Source: Nibribacter roseus (GTDB lineage Bacteria; Bacteroidota; Bacteroidia; Cytophagales; Hymenobacteraceae). Taken from it: 64,000 nt of DNA. Made by a program: the position numbers and the translations under genes. Shown here one piece after another: positions 14,498-23,832 of the stretch (positions are counted from its first letter, which is position 1; each line of letters starts with the position of its first letter). The stretch lies in assembly GCF_042662225.1 (NCBI RefSeq), contig NZ_JBHSYQ010000004.1, positions 1-64,000 on the forward strand, read 5' to 3'. Under the pieces are notes generated by a model. It was not told the origin of the DNA and searched no databases. It worked only from the letters and a program-made list of their open reading frames with translations.

Positions 14498-14620
14498 ACT
14501 TATATTGGGCGCTGACTGATTCAATTCTAGTCTTGAGACACATTCAAAAAGAAAAGAAGCAATTGCTACTACCACAGACACGTGCAGGTCTTCCATGGGC
14601 CGTGAAATAATGGGTTCGGG

Positions 14621-14659
14621 TGTTTTAGAGGCGTTTTTAGAAAAAGAGGGCTAAAACAG
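14621..14659. repeat. Dispersed 40-bp palindromic repeat, copy 4
   Basis: TGTTTTAGAGGCGTTTTTAG, then AAAAAGAGGGCTAAAACAG. Just past the 3' end of the PepSY gene (minus strand). Confidence 0.7.
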
Positions 14660-14674
14660 TCTTCTTGATCTAAA

Positions 14675-15781
14675 TTAAGCAGGAGTAACCAAACGGTTCA
14701 CTTTCTGAGAATGCTTCATAGGTCTCCCTTTTTTAGAAGCGCTTCTCCTGAACCGCCAGATAACAAAACCAGAAATAGCCAGAATACTCGGCATAAACCC
14801 AAAGAAGCTGTAGAGTAGCTTAACACCAAGTCCGGCATAATCCCCGAAATGGAGAGGTTTGAGTACGGAGAGGGCGCGTTGGTACCAAGTCTTGTCGCGG
14901 AGGAAATTGACGGAGGTGACGGCACCGGTATTAAGATCTACTTGAATGTTGCTGTATGTGCGGCCGTAATAGGCTGGGTCGTCTTGCAGTTTTCCCAAAA
15001 CAGAAAGAGAGTTACCAGCCATGCGCAGGTAGTTGATCTGAAAGTGAGGATGCTCTTTTCTGATTTTCTCCAGAGTAGTATCTATAGACACAGGAGAAGC
15101 GGTTATGCTGGAGCTGGCAGGAGCAGGGCTAAGGGCGGCCAGTACAATGGTGTAGGCAATGTAGCTGCCAGTCACACTGAGCAGCAGGTTGAACACCAGA
15201 CTCCAAACGCCCACAATCCGGTGCAGGCTGGAGAAAAAGGAGCGTCGGCTTTTAAAGGAGATGGTTTGCCTGAAGCTTAGCACTTTCATAATAGATTTCC
15301 GGTACAGCAGAAATCCCGTCACTGTTAAAGCCACCAAACTTAATCCACCCAGCAGCACCAGAACCTTGCCCGTCTTACCCATGAGCAGGTTGTAATGAGT
15401 ATCCAGCAACACGTGCACCAGCCGCTTGTCCGCCCGCTGAAGGGTTCCCAAGGTTTGGCCGGTTTGGGGGTGGGCAAAGATCCATTGGCGCTTGCCATCT
15501 TGCCTGATTTCATACTTAAGGGCTTGGATATTGCTTTGCGGGAGCTCCGGAATTCTGAGGTCTCCCTCTGGAAAAGATTTTCTTATGTGTTGGAAAGAAG
15601 CGTCTATTCTCAACTTTTCAGCAGGGGCAGGCAGGGTAGAGAGAGCCACGTGCTGCGCGTGGTCAATCTCGTGGTGAAAAACCAGCACGGTACCGGTTAA
15701 GCTGGAAATCAGCAGAAACGTTCCCGCCCAAAGCCCCAGCCAATGGTGAATAGAAAAAGTCCGTTTGGTTCTTTTCTTCAT
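14675..15781 (-). CDS. PepSY-associated membrane protein (iron-regulated type)
   Basis: 368 residues with four main membrane segments: about 13-36 (IHHWLGLWAGTFLLISSLTG), 140-160, 193-215 and 325-345. Conserved histidines in the first helix region (HHWLG, HHEIDHAQH) and RIVGVWSL are typical of the PepSY_TM family. Such proteins are thought to reduce or process ferric siderophores in the inner membrane, or transfer electrons across it. It is divergent from a TonB-dependent siderophore-type receptor 194 nt away, which supports an iron role (inference). No partner reductase is next to it. Confidence 0.85.
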   Translation of the reverse strand: MKKRTKRTFSIHHWLGLWAGTFLLISSLTGTVLVFHHEIDHAQHVALSTLPAPAEKLRIDASFQHIRKSFPEGDLRIPELPQSNIQALKYEIRQDGKRQWIFAHPQTGQTLGTLQRADKRLVHVLLDTHYNLLMGKTGKVLVLLGGLSLVALTVTGFLLYRKSIMKVLSFRQTISFKSRRSFFSSLHRIVGVWSLVFNLLLSVTGSYIAYTIVLAALSPAPASSSITASPVSIDTTLEKIRKEHPHFQINYLRMAGNSLSVLGKLQDDPAYYGRTYSNIQVDLNTGAVTSVNFLRDKTWYQRALSVLKPLHFGDYAGLGVKLLYSFFGFMPSILAISGFVIWRFRRSASKKGRPMKHSQKVNRLVTPA

Positions 15782-15905
15782 GTTGTGTTATCTCTTCCTG
15801 CCTCTGCAATACTTGCTGAAAGTCAGGTGCATCTACAGAGATAAGGCAAAACTAAGATTGAAATTCAAGTCTTCCCAGAATTATCTGGAATAAATCTAAA
15901 TAAAA

Positions 15906-15936
15906 TTTGTGGATTTAAATTGGCTTTTTACTTTTG
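15906..15936 (+). promoter_or_regulatory. Bacteroidota-type promoter of the TonB receptor gene
   Basis: TTTG at 15906-15909, a 19-nt spacer, then TACTTTTG at 15929-15936. This is an exact match to TTTG-N19-TAnnTTTG. Transcription should start near 15943, about 33 nt before the ATG at 15976. The AT-rich stretch just upstream could hold an iron-responsive operator, but I cannot define one. Confidence 0.75.
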
Positions 15937-15975
15937 CCGCACCAATCTATTTGTAATCGTTCTAAATAATAAACT

Positions 15976-18336
15976 ATGTTAAAAGCCTTACCCCTTTATG
16001 TATGCTTCATGTTTCTGTCTGTGGCTGTTTGGGCCCAGCAGGGTAGCATATCGGGCAGAGTAGTAAACCCGAACAAAGAGGCAGTGCCGTATGCCAGTGT
16101 TTTCTTAAAAGGCACCAATAGCGGAACTGCCACCAATGACCAAGGCGAGTTTAAGATAGAAAACCTTAAATCCGGTCCTAAGCAATTAAGTATTACTGCG
16201 GTAGGGTATGGGGCCAAAACAGTGGATGTGCAGGTGGCGGAAGGGGAGAATACCAGCGTAACAGTAACATTGAGCACCAACCAGCAAGGTCTGAATGAAG
16301 TGGTGGTGTCGGCTAGCCGTGTACCCGAAAACATAGATAAAATTCCCTCTTCGGTGACCGTACTTTCCAGAGAAGCCATTGAGCAGGATTTGATGATTTC
16401 CACCAACGTGATTGATATTTTGAGTAACCGCGTGCCGGGTCTGGCGCCCAGCGGAGGAACCAGCAGCAATTGGGGACAGACGCTCAGAGGCCGAGCCATG
16501 TTGGTGATGATAGACGGCGTGCCCCAGTCTACGCCGCTAAGAAACGGGGCGGTAGACATGCGCGCCTTGGACCCCGATGCCATAGAGCAAATAGAAGTCG
16601 TAAAAGGAGCCACGGCCATTTACGGAAACGGTGCGGCTGGCGGCCTCATCAACTACATCACCAGAACCCCGCGTCAGCAGAAGCTACTCTCGTCCAGAAC
16701 CACCTTGGGCATGACTGGCTCTTTGGTAGATTCAGACAATAGCATTGGCGCACGCGTAAGTCAGCTGTTCTATGGAAAGTCTGGTAAGTTTGATTACGTG
16801 GTGAGCGGTGCCTATGAGCAAACCGGAGAGTGGAAAGACGCTGAGGGTGATGTTTTGCCTCCGGATTATGGCTTGGGCGAGACTGATTCGTACAACGGCT
16901 TTGTGAAATTGGGCTATGACTTTACCCCGTTCAAAAGACTGCAACTTACCTATAACTATTACAGCAGCGAGCAGAAAACTAACTACGTGCCCCTGTACGG
17001 CAACTACCGCGAAGGGCAAAAAACCAGAGCGGTGTTAGGCCAAACCTTGGGTGTTCCGCAGGGCGTGCGCTCCAACCAGAACCTGAACGCGCGATTCTCC
17101 GGCGATCACGCCTTTTTGGACAGCCATTACGAAGTTGATGCGTATTATCAGGCCGTTGACAATGTGTTTTTCTGGTCTACCTCGTTTGAGTTCGGAGGCC
17201 AGTCAATGGTGTCTTCTGAGAAAAAAGGAATAAGAGCCTTAGCCAGCACTCCTTTTGCGCTTGGCGCAGCCGTGAACGGCGACATTACCTACGGGTTTGA
17301 CGTGCTGAACGACATCACCTCTCAGCCATTGGTGGACGGCCGTGTGTGGGTACCGGAGATGAACATGCTGAACTTAGCACCTTTCGTACAGCTGAAAACC
17401 ACTGTAGCCGAAGATTTAATTTTGAAAGGAGGCTTTCGAGCCGAGAAAGTAAACATTGAAGTAGAAGATTACACCACGCTCCGGACCGTAAATCCGTCTA
17501 CCGGTCAGATTGACAACCCTGGCTTTAATGTAAAAGGTGGTGAGTTGGGGTATAATGCTTACCTGTTCAACGTGGGGCTGCGCTATAATAAACTGCCAAT
17601 CTTTACGCCCTACGCCAGCTTCTCACAAGGCTTTTCCGTAGCCGATGTAGGCGTAATGTTGCGGTCAGCCCGCGTAGATGACATCAGTAAAATCAGTACA
17701 GAGGCCATAGTGGTGAACAACTATGAAGCCGGTTTCGTGAGCCAGTTGGGTAAGCTTCGGTTTGAGGGCGTAGGGTTTATCAGCACCTCTGAGCTGGGCT
17801 CTAGCGGGCAGTACAAAGACGGAGTGTTTGTGGTCATGCGCACCCCCGAGAGAATCCATGGTTTTGAGGCCATTGCCGATGTGCATCTTTTAGAAAACCT
17901 GAATGTGGGCGCTACCTATTCTTACGTAGAAGGGAAAATGGACGTAAACCAAAACGACCAGTTTGATGACACCGAAGACGTTTACCTGGGCGGCGAACGG
18001 ATTTCACCTCCTAAATACACCGCTTATTTAAATTACAGCCTGCTGAAAAATCAACTCATGTTCAACCTGCAGTACACTGGTATAGGAAAACGTGATCGGT
18101 TTGACCGTAACGAGTCCGGTACCTACAATTTCTATCAAGGCCCTATTGACCCGTACCAACTGGTGAACCTGTCGGCCAGCTATCAGCTAACTAAAAACAC
18201 TCGGTTTAACATAGGCATTGAGAACCTACTGAACGAAGATTATTTCCCGGCCCGCGCGCAGTGGTTTACTTCGCCTACCATGTATAATAAGGGGAAAGGA
18301 GCGGCATTCAATGTATCTATGGTAGTGGAGCTATAG
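15976..18336 (+). CDS. TonB-dependent siderophore-type outer membrane receptor
   Basis: 786 residues. Signal peptide about 1-20 (ending VWAQ), then a carboxypeptidase-regulatory-like domain (about 22-105, GSISGRVVNPNKEAVPYASV) typical of Bacteroidota receptors. The plug domain (about 115-225) contains RVPENIDKIPSSVTVLS, MIDGVPQSTPL and ATAIYGNGAAGGLINYITR. The rest is a 22-strand barrel, ending in a terminal aromatic strand. Plug and barrel resemble the FecA/ferric citrate or catecholate-type family. The divergent PepSY protein supports ferric-siderophore uptake. No periplasmic binding protein or ABC permease is adjacent. Confidence 0.9.
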   Translation: MLKALPLYVCFMFLSVAVWAQQGSISGRVVNPNKEAVPYASVFLKGTNSGTATNDQGEFKIENLKSGPKQLSITAVGYGAKTVDVQVAEGENTSVTVTLSTNQQGLNEVVVSASRVPENIDKIPSSVTVLSREAIEQDLMISTNVIDILSNRVPGLAPSGGTSSNWGQTLRGRAMLVMIDGVPQSTPLRNGAVDMRALDPDAIEQIEVVKGATAIYGNGAAGGLINYITRTPRQQKLLSSRTTLGMTGSLVDSDNSIGARVSQLFYGKSGKFDYVVSGAYEQTGEWKDAEGDVLPPDYGLGETDSYNGFVKLGYDFTPFKRLQLTYNYYSSEQKTNYVPLYGNYREGQKTRAVLGQTLGVPQGVRSNQNLNARFSGDHAFLDSHYEVDAYYQAVDNVFFWSTSFEFGGQSMVSSEKKGIRALASTPFALGAAVNGDITYGFDVLNDITSQPLVDGRVWVPEMNMLNLAPFVQLKTTVAEDLILKGGFRAEKVNIEVEDYTTLRTVNPSTGQIDNPGFNVKGGELGYNAYLFNVGLRYNKLPIFTPYASFSQGFSVADVGVMLRSARVDDISKISTEAIVVNNYEAGFVSQLGKLRFEGVGFISTSELGSSGQYKDGVFVVMRTPERIHGFEAIADVHLLENLNVGATYSYVEGKMDVNQNDQFDDTEDVYLGGERISPPKYTAYLNYSLLKNQLMFNLQYTGIGKRDRFDRNESGTYNFYQGPIDPYQLVNLSASYQLTKNTRFNIGIENLLNEDYFPARAQWFTSPTMYNKGKGAAFNVSMVVEL

Positions 18337-18355
18337 TTTTTCCTGATACAATTGA

Positions 18356-18390
18356 AACAGAGCCCAGCCACTTGGTTGGGCTCTGTTTTT
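18356..18390 (+). terminator. Rho-independent terminator of the TonB receptor gene
   Basis: AACAGAGCCCA pairs with TGGGCTCTGTT; a TTTTT run ends the hairpin, 20 nt after the stop. Confidence 0.85.
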
Positions 18391-18481
18391 ATGTTCTGGT
18401 GAAAAGCAAGGGAATGGAGATTACTGCTATTGGCGCAGACACTTGCAGGTCTGGAAGAAACTGCGAGGTCTTTTGAGCGGG

Positions 18482-18520
18482 CGTTATTAACCTGTTTTTC
18501 AGAAAACAGGCCTAAAACAG
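18482..18520. repeat. Dispersed 40-bp palindromic repeat, copy 5
   Basis: Contains CCTGTTTTTC-AGAAAACAGG (18491-18510), a perfect inner hairpin, followed by CCTAAAACAG. The left outer arm is degenerate (GCGTTATTAA). Confidence 0.7.
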
Positions 18521-18781
18521 ATACATTCTTCATTGGCTTTGCCATCAAATTACTTCGCACTCCTGCACCCCAATTTCATCACATTCTCAAAGGCCCTTTT
18601 CTGCCATTTCCAACGTCCATCACATAATTTGGGGCATCTGTCACATTTAGTTTCTGAAGGTTTTAAAGCTACCTAACCTTGAAGTGTTAAAGCGCCTGAC
18701 TTATCAGCTTCTGCAATCTTCCTGCAGAACCTGATAAAGCAGAGCCAAAGCTATCCAACTGCCAAATTAACCTTCAAGACC

Positions 18782-21280
18782 ATGAAAAAAACTTTACTAA
18801 TGGCGCTGGCCGGAATAATAGCCGCGCAGCCACTCTTTGCGCAGGGGCCGCAAAACAAACCTGAGCCTTCAAAGCCAATAATGGAAACCGGTACCGCCTG
18901 GGTTAAAGGCAAAGGAGAAATTGCCGGTGTCATTCTGGATGAGACCACCAAAACACCTATTGAGTTTGCCACGGTAGCCCTGCAAGACAAAGCCTCTGGC
19001 AAAACCGTTGATGGCACTATTTCTGATGCCAAGGGGAAGTTTCGGCTTTCCAAAATAGCACCGGGTCAGTACAAACTTTCCATCAGCTTTATTGGGTACG
19101 AGGCCAAGGCGGTGGAAATGCTGACCATTGAAGGGAAAGAAGAAGTAAATGTAGGAGTGGTAAGCCTTAAGCCCGATGCGAAACAGCTGCAGGAGGTAGA
19201 GGTGGTAGGGGAGAAACTGTTGCTGGAAGACAAAGTTGACCGGCTGGTGTACAACGCTGAAAAAGACCTGACCAATACCGGCGGAACAGCCTCTGATGTA
19301 CTGAAGAAAGTGCCTGGTTTAACGGTTGACCTTGACGGAAACCTGGAGTTGCGGGGAAGCACAAACCTGAGGGTGCTCATCAATAACAAACCTTCGGCTA
19401 TTATGGCGGCCAGTGTGGCCGATGCCCTGCAACAGATACCGGCAGATCTAATTAAAAGCGTGGAGGTAATTACTACTCCATCCGCCAAATACGACGCCGA
19501 GGGAACGGCAGGAATCATCAACATCATCACCAAAAAGAACAATCTGCAAGGCTTGAATGGCAACGTAAACTCCACGTTCAGCAACAGAAACATAGGCACT
19601 AACGGCACCATAGGCTACAAGAAAGGTAAGGTGGGGCTGAACATGGCACTGGGCCAGAGCTGGCGCAACAATCCGTTAGAAAGCATACGCGAAACGGAAT
19701 ACCATACCCTTGAAAATCTGGATCGGTTGTCCCAGACCATGAACGGCAGACGTGAGGGGCAATTCAGAATGCTGCAGTTAGGCGCTGACTATGAACTGAC
19801 AGAGAAGAGTTTTCTGTCGGCTGGTCTTAGAATGATGGCTGGTGAGTTCTCTTACCAAAGCACGCTGCTGTCTACCCGCTTTGCAGATGGACAACTAATT
19901 GGGGCGAACACCCGGCGCAGCCGCAATGACTTCGATAACCTGAACTACGACTTGAACCTTGATTTTACAAGGCAATTTGCCAAACCAGGGCAGGAATTGA
20001 CTGTGCTGGGTCTGATAAGCCGCAGCAACCGTAACTTCATTAATTCAGCCAATGTCTATGACCGCCAAAACCAGCTTGATTTTCGGGAGCAAAGCCCTAA
20101 CGAAGCTTATAACGAGGAGAAAACACTGCAGGTAGACTATGTGCTTCCGCTCAAGAACAAGCACCTGTTGGAAGTGGGCGGAAAAGCCATTTGGCGGTAC
20201 GCCGAAAGTGACTATCAGTTTTTAGTGGCCCAACCTGCTGGCGCTGAATTTATGGCGGTGCCGGGTCAGTCAGACGTGTTTTCTTATCACCAAAACGTTG
20301 GGGCGGGGTATGCCAGTTATGAATTCACCCTGAACAAGAAATTCAGCTTTAAAGCCGGTGTCCGCTATGAACATACTTCCGTCTACGGTGACTTCACTTC
20401 TACCCAAACTCAAGTAAAACAGCAGTACGGCAACTTCATTCCCAGCCTGGCCATCTCCAGAAAAATTAAGGAAAACCAGACCATTAAGTTCAATTACACC
20501 AAACGTATACAGCGACCGCAGCTGTCGTATTTGAATCCGTTCGAGAACCGCACCGACACCTTCAATATACAGGTCGGGAACCCGCATCTGCAGGCTGAAA
20601 TAACTGATTCTTATGAGTTTGGCTACAGTGCGTTTACCAAGAGCGGCACCTCTGTGAACGCCACTTTCTTTTGGCGACAAACCGATAATTCCATTGAGCC
20701 TTATCTGGTGCCTACGGCAGAAGGAGTAAACTACCAGCGCTTCGGGAACATTGGATACAACGCCAGCTACGGGCTCAGCTTGTCGGCGGGTGCAAAATTT
20801 CTGAAGAAGGGCAATGTCAACAGCAACCTGAACATCTTTTACATGGACATGGAAAGCAGAAGCTCGGAGCTCAGAATGGCTAATTCCAGCATGATGTATT
20901 CGCTGAACATGAATGTCTCTTACGCTTTCAGTAAAGGGTTTGCGGCGCAGGCATTTGGGCAGTACGTGGGCAGCCGGGTCATGCTGCAAGGTAAAACGCA
21001 GCCGTTCACTATGTACAATCTGGCGGTGAAAAAAGATGTACTGCAAAAGAGAGGCAGCATTACCTTGGGAGTAGACAACATTTTTTCCAGCTCCCTGAGG
21101 CAAGGAAGAACTTACCGAACACCAGCCTTTGACCAAGCCTATGACCAGTATATTTTCAACCGTCAGGTGAAGTTGAGCGCCAGCTATAAATTCGGCAAGG
21201 CGAACGGCAAAAGCCAGCCACGCCGCAAAAAGAAAATCAACAATGATGACGCCAAATCAGATGATGGTGACAATGGCTAA
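18782..21280 (+). CDS. Outer membrane beta-barrel family protein (TonB-receptor-like)
   Basis: 832 residues. Signal peptide about 1-21 (ending PLFAQ). A carboxypeptidase-regulatory-like domain lies at about 44-120 (GEIAGVILDETTKTPIEFATV). A plug-like domain follows (about 140-245; DVLKKVPGLTVDLDGNLELRG, VEVITTPSAKYDAEGTAGIINI). The remainder is a long barrel of the OMP_b-brl_3 type. This subfamily lacks the usual TonB box at the N-terminus and is often linked to extracytoplasmic stress or peptide uptake. The C-terminal tail (KSQPRRKKKINNDDAKSD) is very charged, which is odd for a barrel end. It lies upstream of a LytS/LytTR pair. Confidence 0.85.
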   Translation: MKKTLLMALAGIIAAQPLFAQGPQNKPEPSKPIMETGTAWVKGKGEIAGVILDETTKTPIEFATVALQDKASGKTVDGTISDAKGKFRLSKIAPGQYKLSISFIGYEAKAVEMLTIEGKEEVNVGVVSLKPDAKQLQEVEVVGEKLLLEDKVDRLVYNAEKDLTNTGGTASDVLKKVPGLTVDLDGNLELRGSTNLRVLINNKPSAIMAASVADALQQIPADLIKSVEVITTPSAKYDAEGTAGIINIITKKNNLQGLNGNVNSTFSNRNIGTNGTIGYKKGKVGLNMALGQSWRNNPLESIRETEYHTLENLDRLSQTMNGRREGQFRMLQLGADYELTEKSFLSAGLRMMAGEFSYQSTLLSTRFADGQLIGANTRRSRNDFDNLNYDLNLDFTRQFAKPGQELTVLGLISRSNRNFINSANVYDRQNQLDFREQSPNEAYNEEKTLQVDYVLPLKNKHLLEVGGKAIWRYAESDYQFLVAQPAGAEFMAVPGQSDVFSYHQNVGAGYASYEFTLNKKFSFKAGVRYEHTSVYGDFTSTQTQVKQQYGNFIPSLAISRKIKENQTIKFNYTKRIQRPQLSYLNPFENRTDTFNIQVGNPHLQAEITDSYEFGYSAFTKSGTSVNATFFWRQTDNSIEPYLVPTAEGVNYQRFGNIGYNASYGLSLSAGAKFLKKGNVNSNLNIFYMDMESRSSELRMANSSMMYSLNMNVSYAFSKGFAAQAFGQYVGSRVMLQGKTQPFTMYNLAVKKDVLQKRGSITLGVDNIFSSSLRQGRTYRTPAFDQAYDQYIFNRQVKLSASYKFGKANGKSQPRRKKKINNDDAKSDDGDNG

Positions 21281-21341
21281 GCTGCCGGTAGCTGCACCCG
21301 AAGATATTATAGTCGGCTGCACCAGGTAAGCGGAAAGAACT

Positions 21342-21380
21342 CGTTTTGAGGCTGTTTTTTCAAAAACAGGCTGAAAACAG
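21342..21380. repeat. Dispersed 40-bp palindromic repeat, copy 6
   Basis: CGTTTTGAGGCTGTTTTTTC, then AAAAACAGGCTGAAAACAG. Lies 61 nt after the stop of the barrel gene. Confidence 0.75.
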
Positions 21381-21589
21381 CAGGTAATGCTGTGGTGCTG
21401 GAAAGGGTAAGGTTTTGGTAGCTCGCCGTGGTACGTGGGCAAATGTTTGTAGAGAAACCTCCTTTTCTGGCGCTACGGCAAATTTTATAAATACCTCCAG
21501 GCAGTCTTCATCACATTTTAGGTGGGTTTCATCACTTTTTCAAAACGCCTTCGGGCGATTCATGTATCATTGTTCTAAATAAATTTCTG

Positions 21590-23098
21590 ATGAAAGAATT
21601 ATTATTCAAGCATTCTGTGCAGACCAGGGTAGAGTTTTGGGCAGCCACCACCATATATGTATTTACGGTCTTCTTTCTGGTGACTGGTGCGCATAGCCCG
21701 TTTGAGGGCGATTTTATACGAGAGAAAGTACTGTTCCATTATTATGAAAATTTTGTATTCCCACGGTTTATCCAGTACACATTTCTTTACGCGGCTTTTT
21801 TGTTTCTTACCTTAAAGGTAGTCCCCAATCTGGTGCAGCGCGAAGGTCTGGTTAAGAATAGCATTTTTCTTCTGCTAGCCTTCCTCTTGATTGGCTTAGT
21901 GTACGGCATCACCAACACCTACCTGAAAAGGTATTTGTTCATGATGTATGACACCGAAGACCAAACATATAATGCCATTTTTCAGAGCAGCTACAGCTAT
22001 GCGTTCCGCCTCCTGCTCATGCTTGTTTTCTACACCTTCGTGAAATTAGCCAGTCTTTATATCCTGTCTAACTCAGAGGCTATTCAAACCAAATACCGCA
22101 TGGTCACGCGTGATGCGCTTTTGGCTTTTGTGCTCTGGATGGTGAGCATGTTTCTGCTGATGGTAGTAGATGCCGAAGAAGGGGAGTTTTTGGTGATCTG
22201 GGGAGTTGTTGGGCTAATGGCCATTATTATATACTGCCTTTCTTTTTACTCGCTCATCCCTAAATCCTTGGTCCAGAAGCGGCCGTTTCTCAGGTACATG
22301 CTGCGGGTGTTGTTTGTTTTGGCCATCGCCTTTTTACCCATCTTCTTTTTGGCTTTCATGCTAATACATGATGAAGACTCAGCGTTGGCGCTCGCGTTCT
22401 TCAACATCCCGTTTCAGTTGCTCATTACGGTGCCTGTTTGCTGGGCCTTGTACAAGCGCCAACTGCAGGGCAAAGAAGAGGTGTTTGTATTGCAGAAAGA
22501 GCTAGGCAGGTCTAATGCCAGTTTTGACTTTTTGCGCTCGCAGATAAATCCGCATTTTCTATTCAATACCCTGAATACTTTATACGGCACCGCTCTACAG
22601 GAAAACAGCGAGCGCACGGCACAGGGTATACAGATGCTGGGAGACATGATGCGGTTTATGCTGCACGAAAACCACCAGCAGAAGATTCTCCTGTCAAGGG
22701 AAATAGAATACATGCGCAACTACATTGATCTGCAGCAGCTGCGCACCTCCACCACGCCAAACATTGATATTCAGACAAAAATTGAAGACGTTCTGGCTGA
22801 GAAGTTTATTGCCCCCATGCTGCTGATTCCGTTTGTAGAAAATGCCTTTAAGCACGGCATCAGCTTAAAAAGTAAATCCTGGATTAAAGTGTCTCTGCAC
22901 TACGAGCCCAACAAGCTGTTATTTGACGTGTACAACAGTACCCATGTTAAAAACGAGCAAGACCCTGAAAAAGAGAAATCGGGGGTGGGGCTGGAGAATG
23001 TAAAGCAGCGCCTGAACATGCTGTATGCCAACAAGCATGAGTTAATTATCAGGGAAACGCAGGAAGAGTTTTTTGTACACCTCACCATAGAACTGTAA
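21590..23098 (+). CDS. LytS/YehU-type sensor histidine kinase
   Basis: 502 residues. The N-terminal part (about 15-285) has six to eight hydrophobic segments and forms a membrane sensor with no named domain. The kinase starts with RSQINPHFLFNTLNTLYG; the His in NPHFLFN (about residue 321) is the phosphorylation site of the His_kinase (LytS) family. The ATP-binding part contains PFVENAFKHGI and GVGLENVKQRL. A LytTR response regulator starts 47 nt after the stop, as in nearly all pairs of this type. The signal sensed is unknown. Confidence 0.9.
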   Translation: MKELLFKHSVQTRVEFWAATTIYVFTVFFLVTGAHSPFEGDFIREKVLFHYYENFVFPRFIQYTFLYAAFLFLTLKVVPNLVQREGLVKNSIFLLLAFLLIGLVYGITNTYLKRYLFMMYDTEDQTYNAIFQSSYSYAFRLLLMLVFYTFVKLASLYILSNSEAIQTKYRMVTRDALLAFVLWMVSMFLLMVVDAEEGEFLVIWGVVGLMAIIIYCLSFYSLIPKSLVQKRPFLRYMLRVLFVLAIAFLPIFFLAFMLIHDEDSALALAFFNIPFQLLITVPVCWALYKRQLQGKEEVFVLQKELGRSNASFDFLRSQINPHFLFNTLNTLYGTALQENSERTAQGIQMLGDMMRFMLHENHQQKILLSREIEYMRNYIDLQQLRTSTTPNIDIQTKIEDVLAEKFIAPMLLIPFVENAFKHGISLKSKSWIKVSLHYEPNKLLFDVYNSTHVKNEQDPEKEKSGVGLENVKQRLNMLYANKHELIIRETQEEFFVHLTIEL

Positions 23099-23145
23099 TT
23101 TAAAAAGCGAAATAAGGCTACATATAAAATGAAAGGAAAGGCGGC

Positions 23146-23832
23146 ATGATAGCAATTGCAATTGACGATGAACCAATGGCCCTGCAGGTGGTGCGGTCAC
23201 ATGCGGCCAAAGTGCCCTTTCTGGAGTTGAAAGAATGTTTCACTGATGCGTTTCAGGCGCTGGAGTATCTGCAGACAGAACCAGTAGACCTGCTGTTTCT
23301 GGATATTAAAATGCCGGATATCACTGGTCTTGAATTTGTGGCCAGTCTGCAGAAAAAGCCACTGGTTATTTTCACTACGGCTTATTCAGAACACGCTGTC
23401 ACCAGTTTTGAGTTAGATGCCATAGATTACCTGCTAAAGCCATTTTCGCTGCCCAGGTTTGTGAAAGCCTGCAACAAAGCACATGAGCTGCTGCAGTTGC
23501 GCTCAGGTGCTGGTTCTGCGCAACCCGGTGCGGCCAAAGACTATGTTTTCCTGAAAACCGGATATGAACAGGTAAAAGTCAATTTCAGTGAAATTCTGTA
23601 CCTGGAGGCGGCGGGTAATTATGTCACCTTTATCTTAGAAGACAAAAAACTCCTGTCGCGTTTGACCATGGGGGAGCTTCAGGAGCTGCTGCCGACAGAA
23701 AATTTCATCAGAGTACATCGTTCGTATATGGTGGCCAAAGACAAAATAGATAAAATTGAGCGGCACCAGGTAACCGTGCAGGGAAACCAAGTGCCGGTTG
23801 GGGCTTCTTACATGTCTCACCTACAGGTATGA
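23146..23832 (+). CDS. LytTR-family response regulator
   Basis: 228 residues. The receiver domain (1-120) has Asp53 in LLFLDIKMPD, acid pocket Asp8/Asp9, and Lys in DYLLKPF. The LytTR DNA-binding domain is C-terminal (about 130-228; YVFLKTGYEQVKVNFSEILYLEAAGNY, IRVHRSYMVAKDKID). It is the cognate partner of the LytS kinase just upstream. Its stop overlaps the start of a TonB-domain lipoprotein gene by 4 nt (ATGA), so all three genes may be one operon. Confidence 0.92.
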   Translation: MIAIAIDDEPMALQVVRSHAAKVPFLELKECFTDAFQALEYLQTEPVDLLFLDIKMPDITGLEFVASLQKKPLVIFTTAYSEHAVTSFELDAIDYLLKPFSLPRFVKACNKAHELLQLRSGAGSAQPGAAKDYVFLKTGYEQVKVNFSEILYLEAAGNYVTFILEDKKLLSRLTMGELQELLPTENFIRVHRSYMVAKDKIDKIERHQVTVQGNQVPVGASYMSHLQV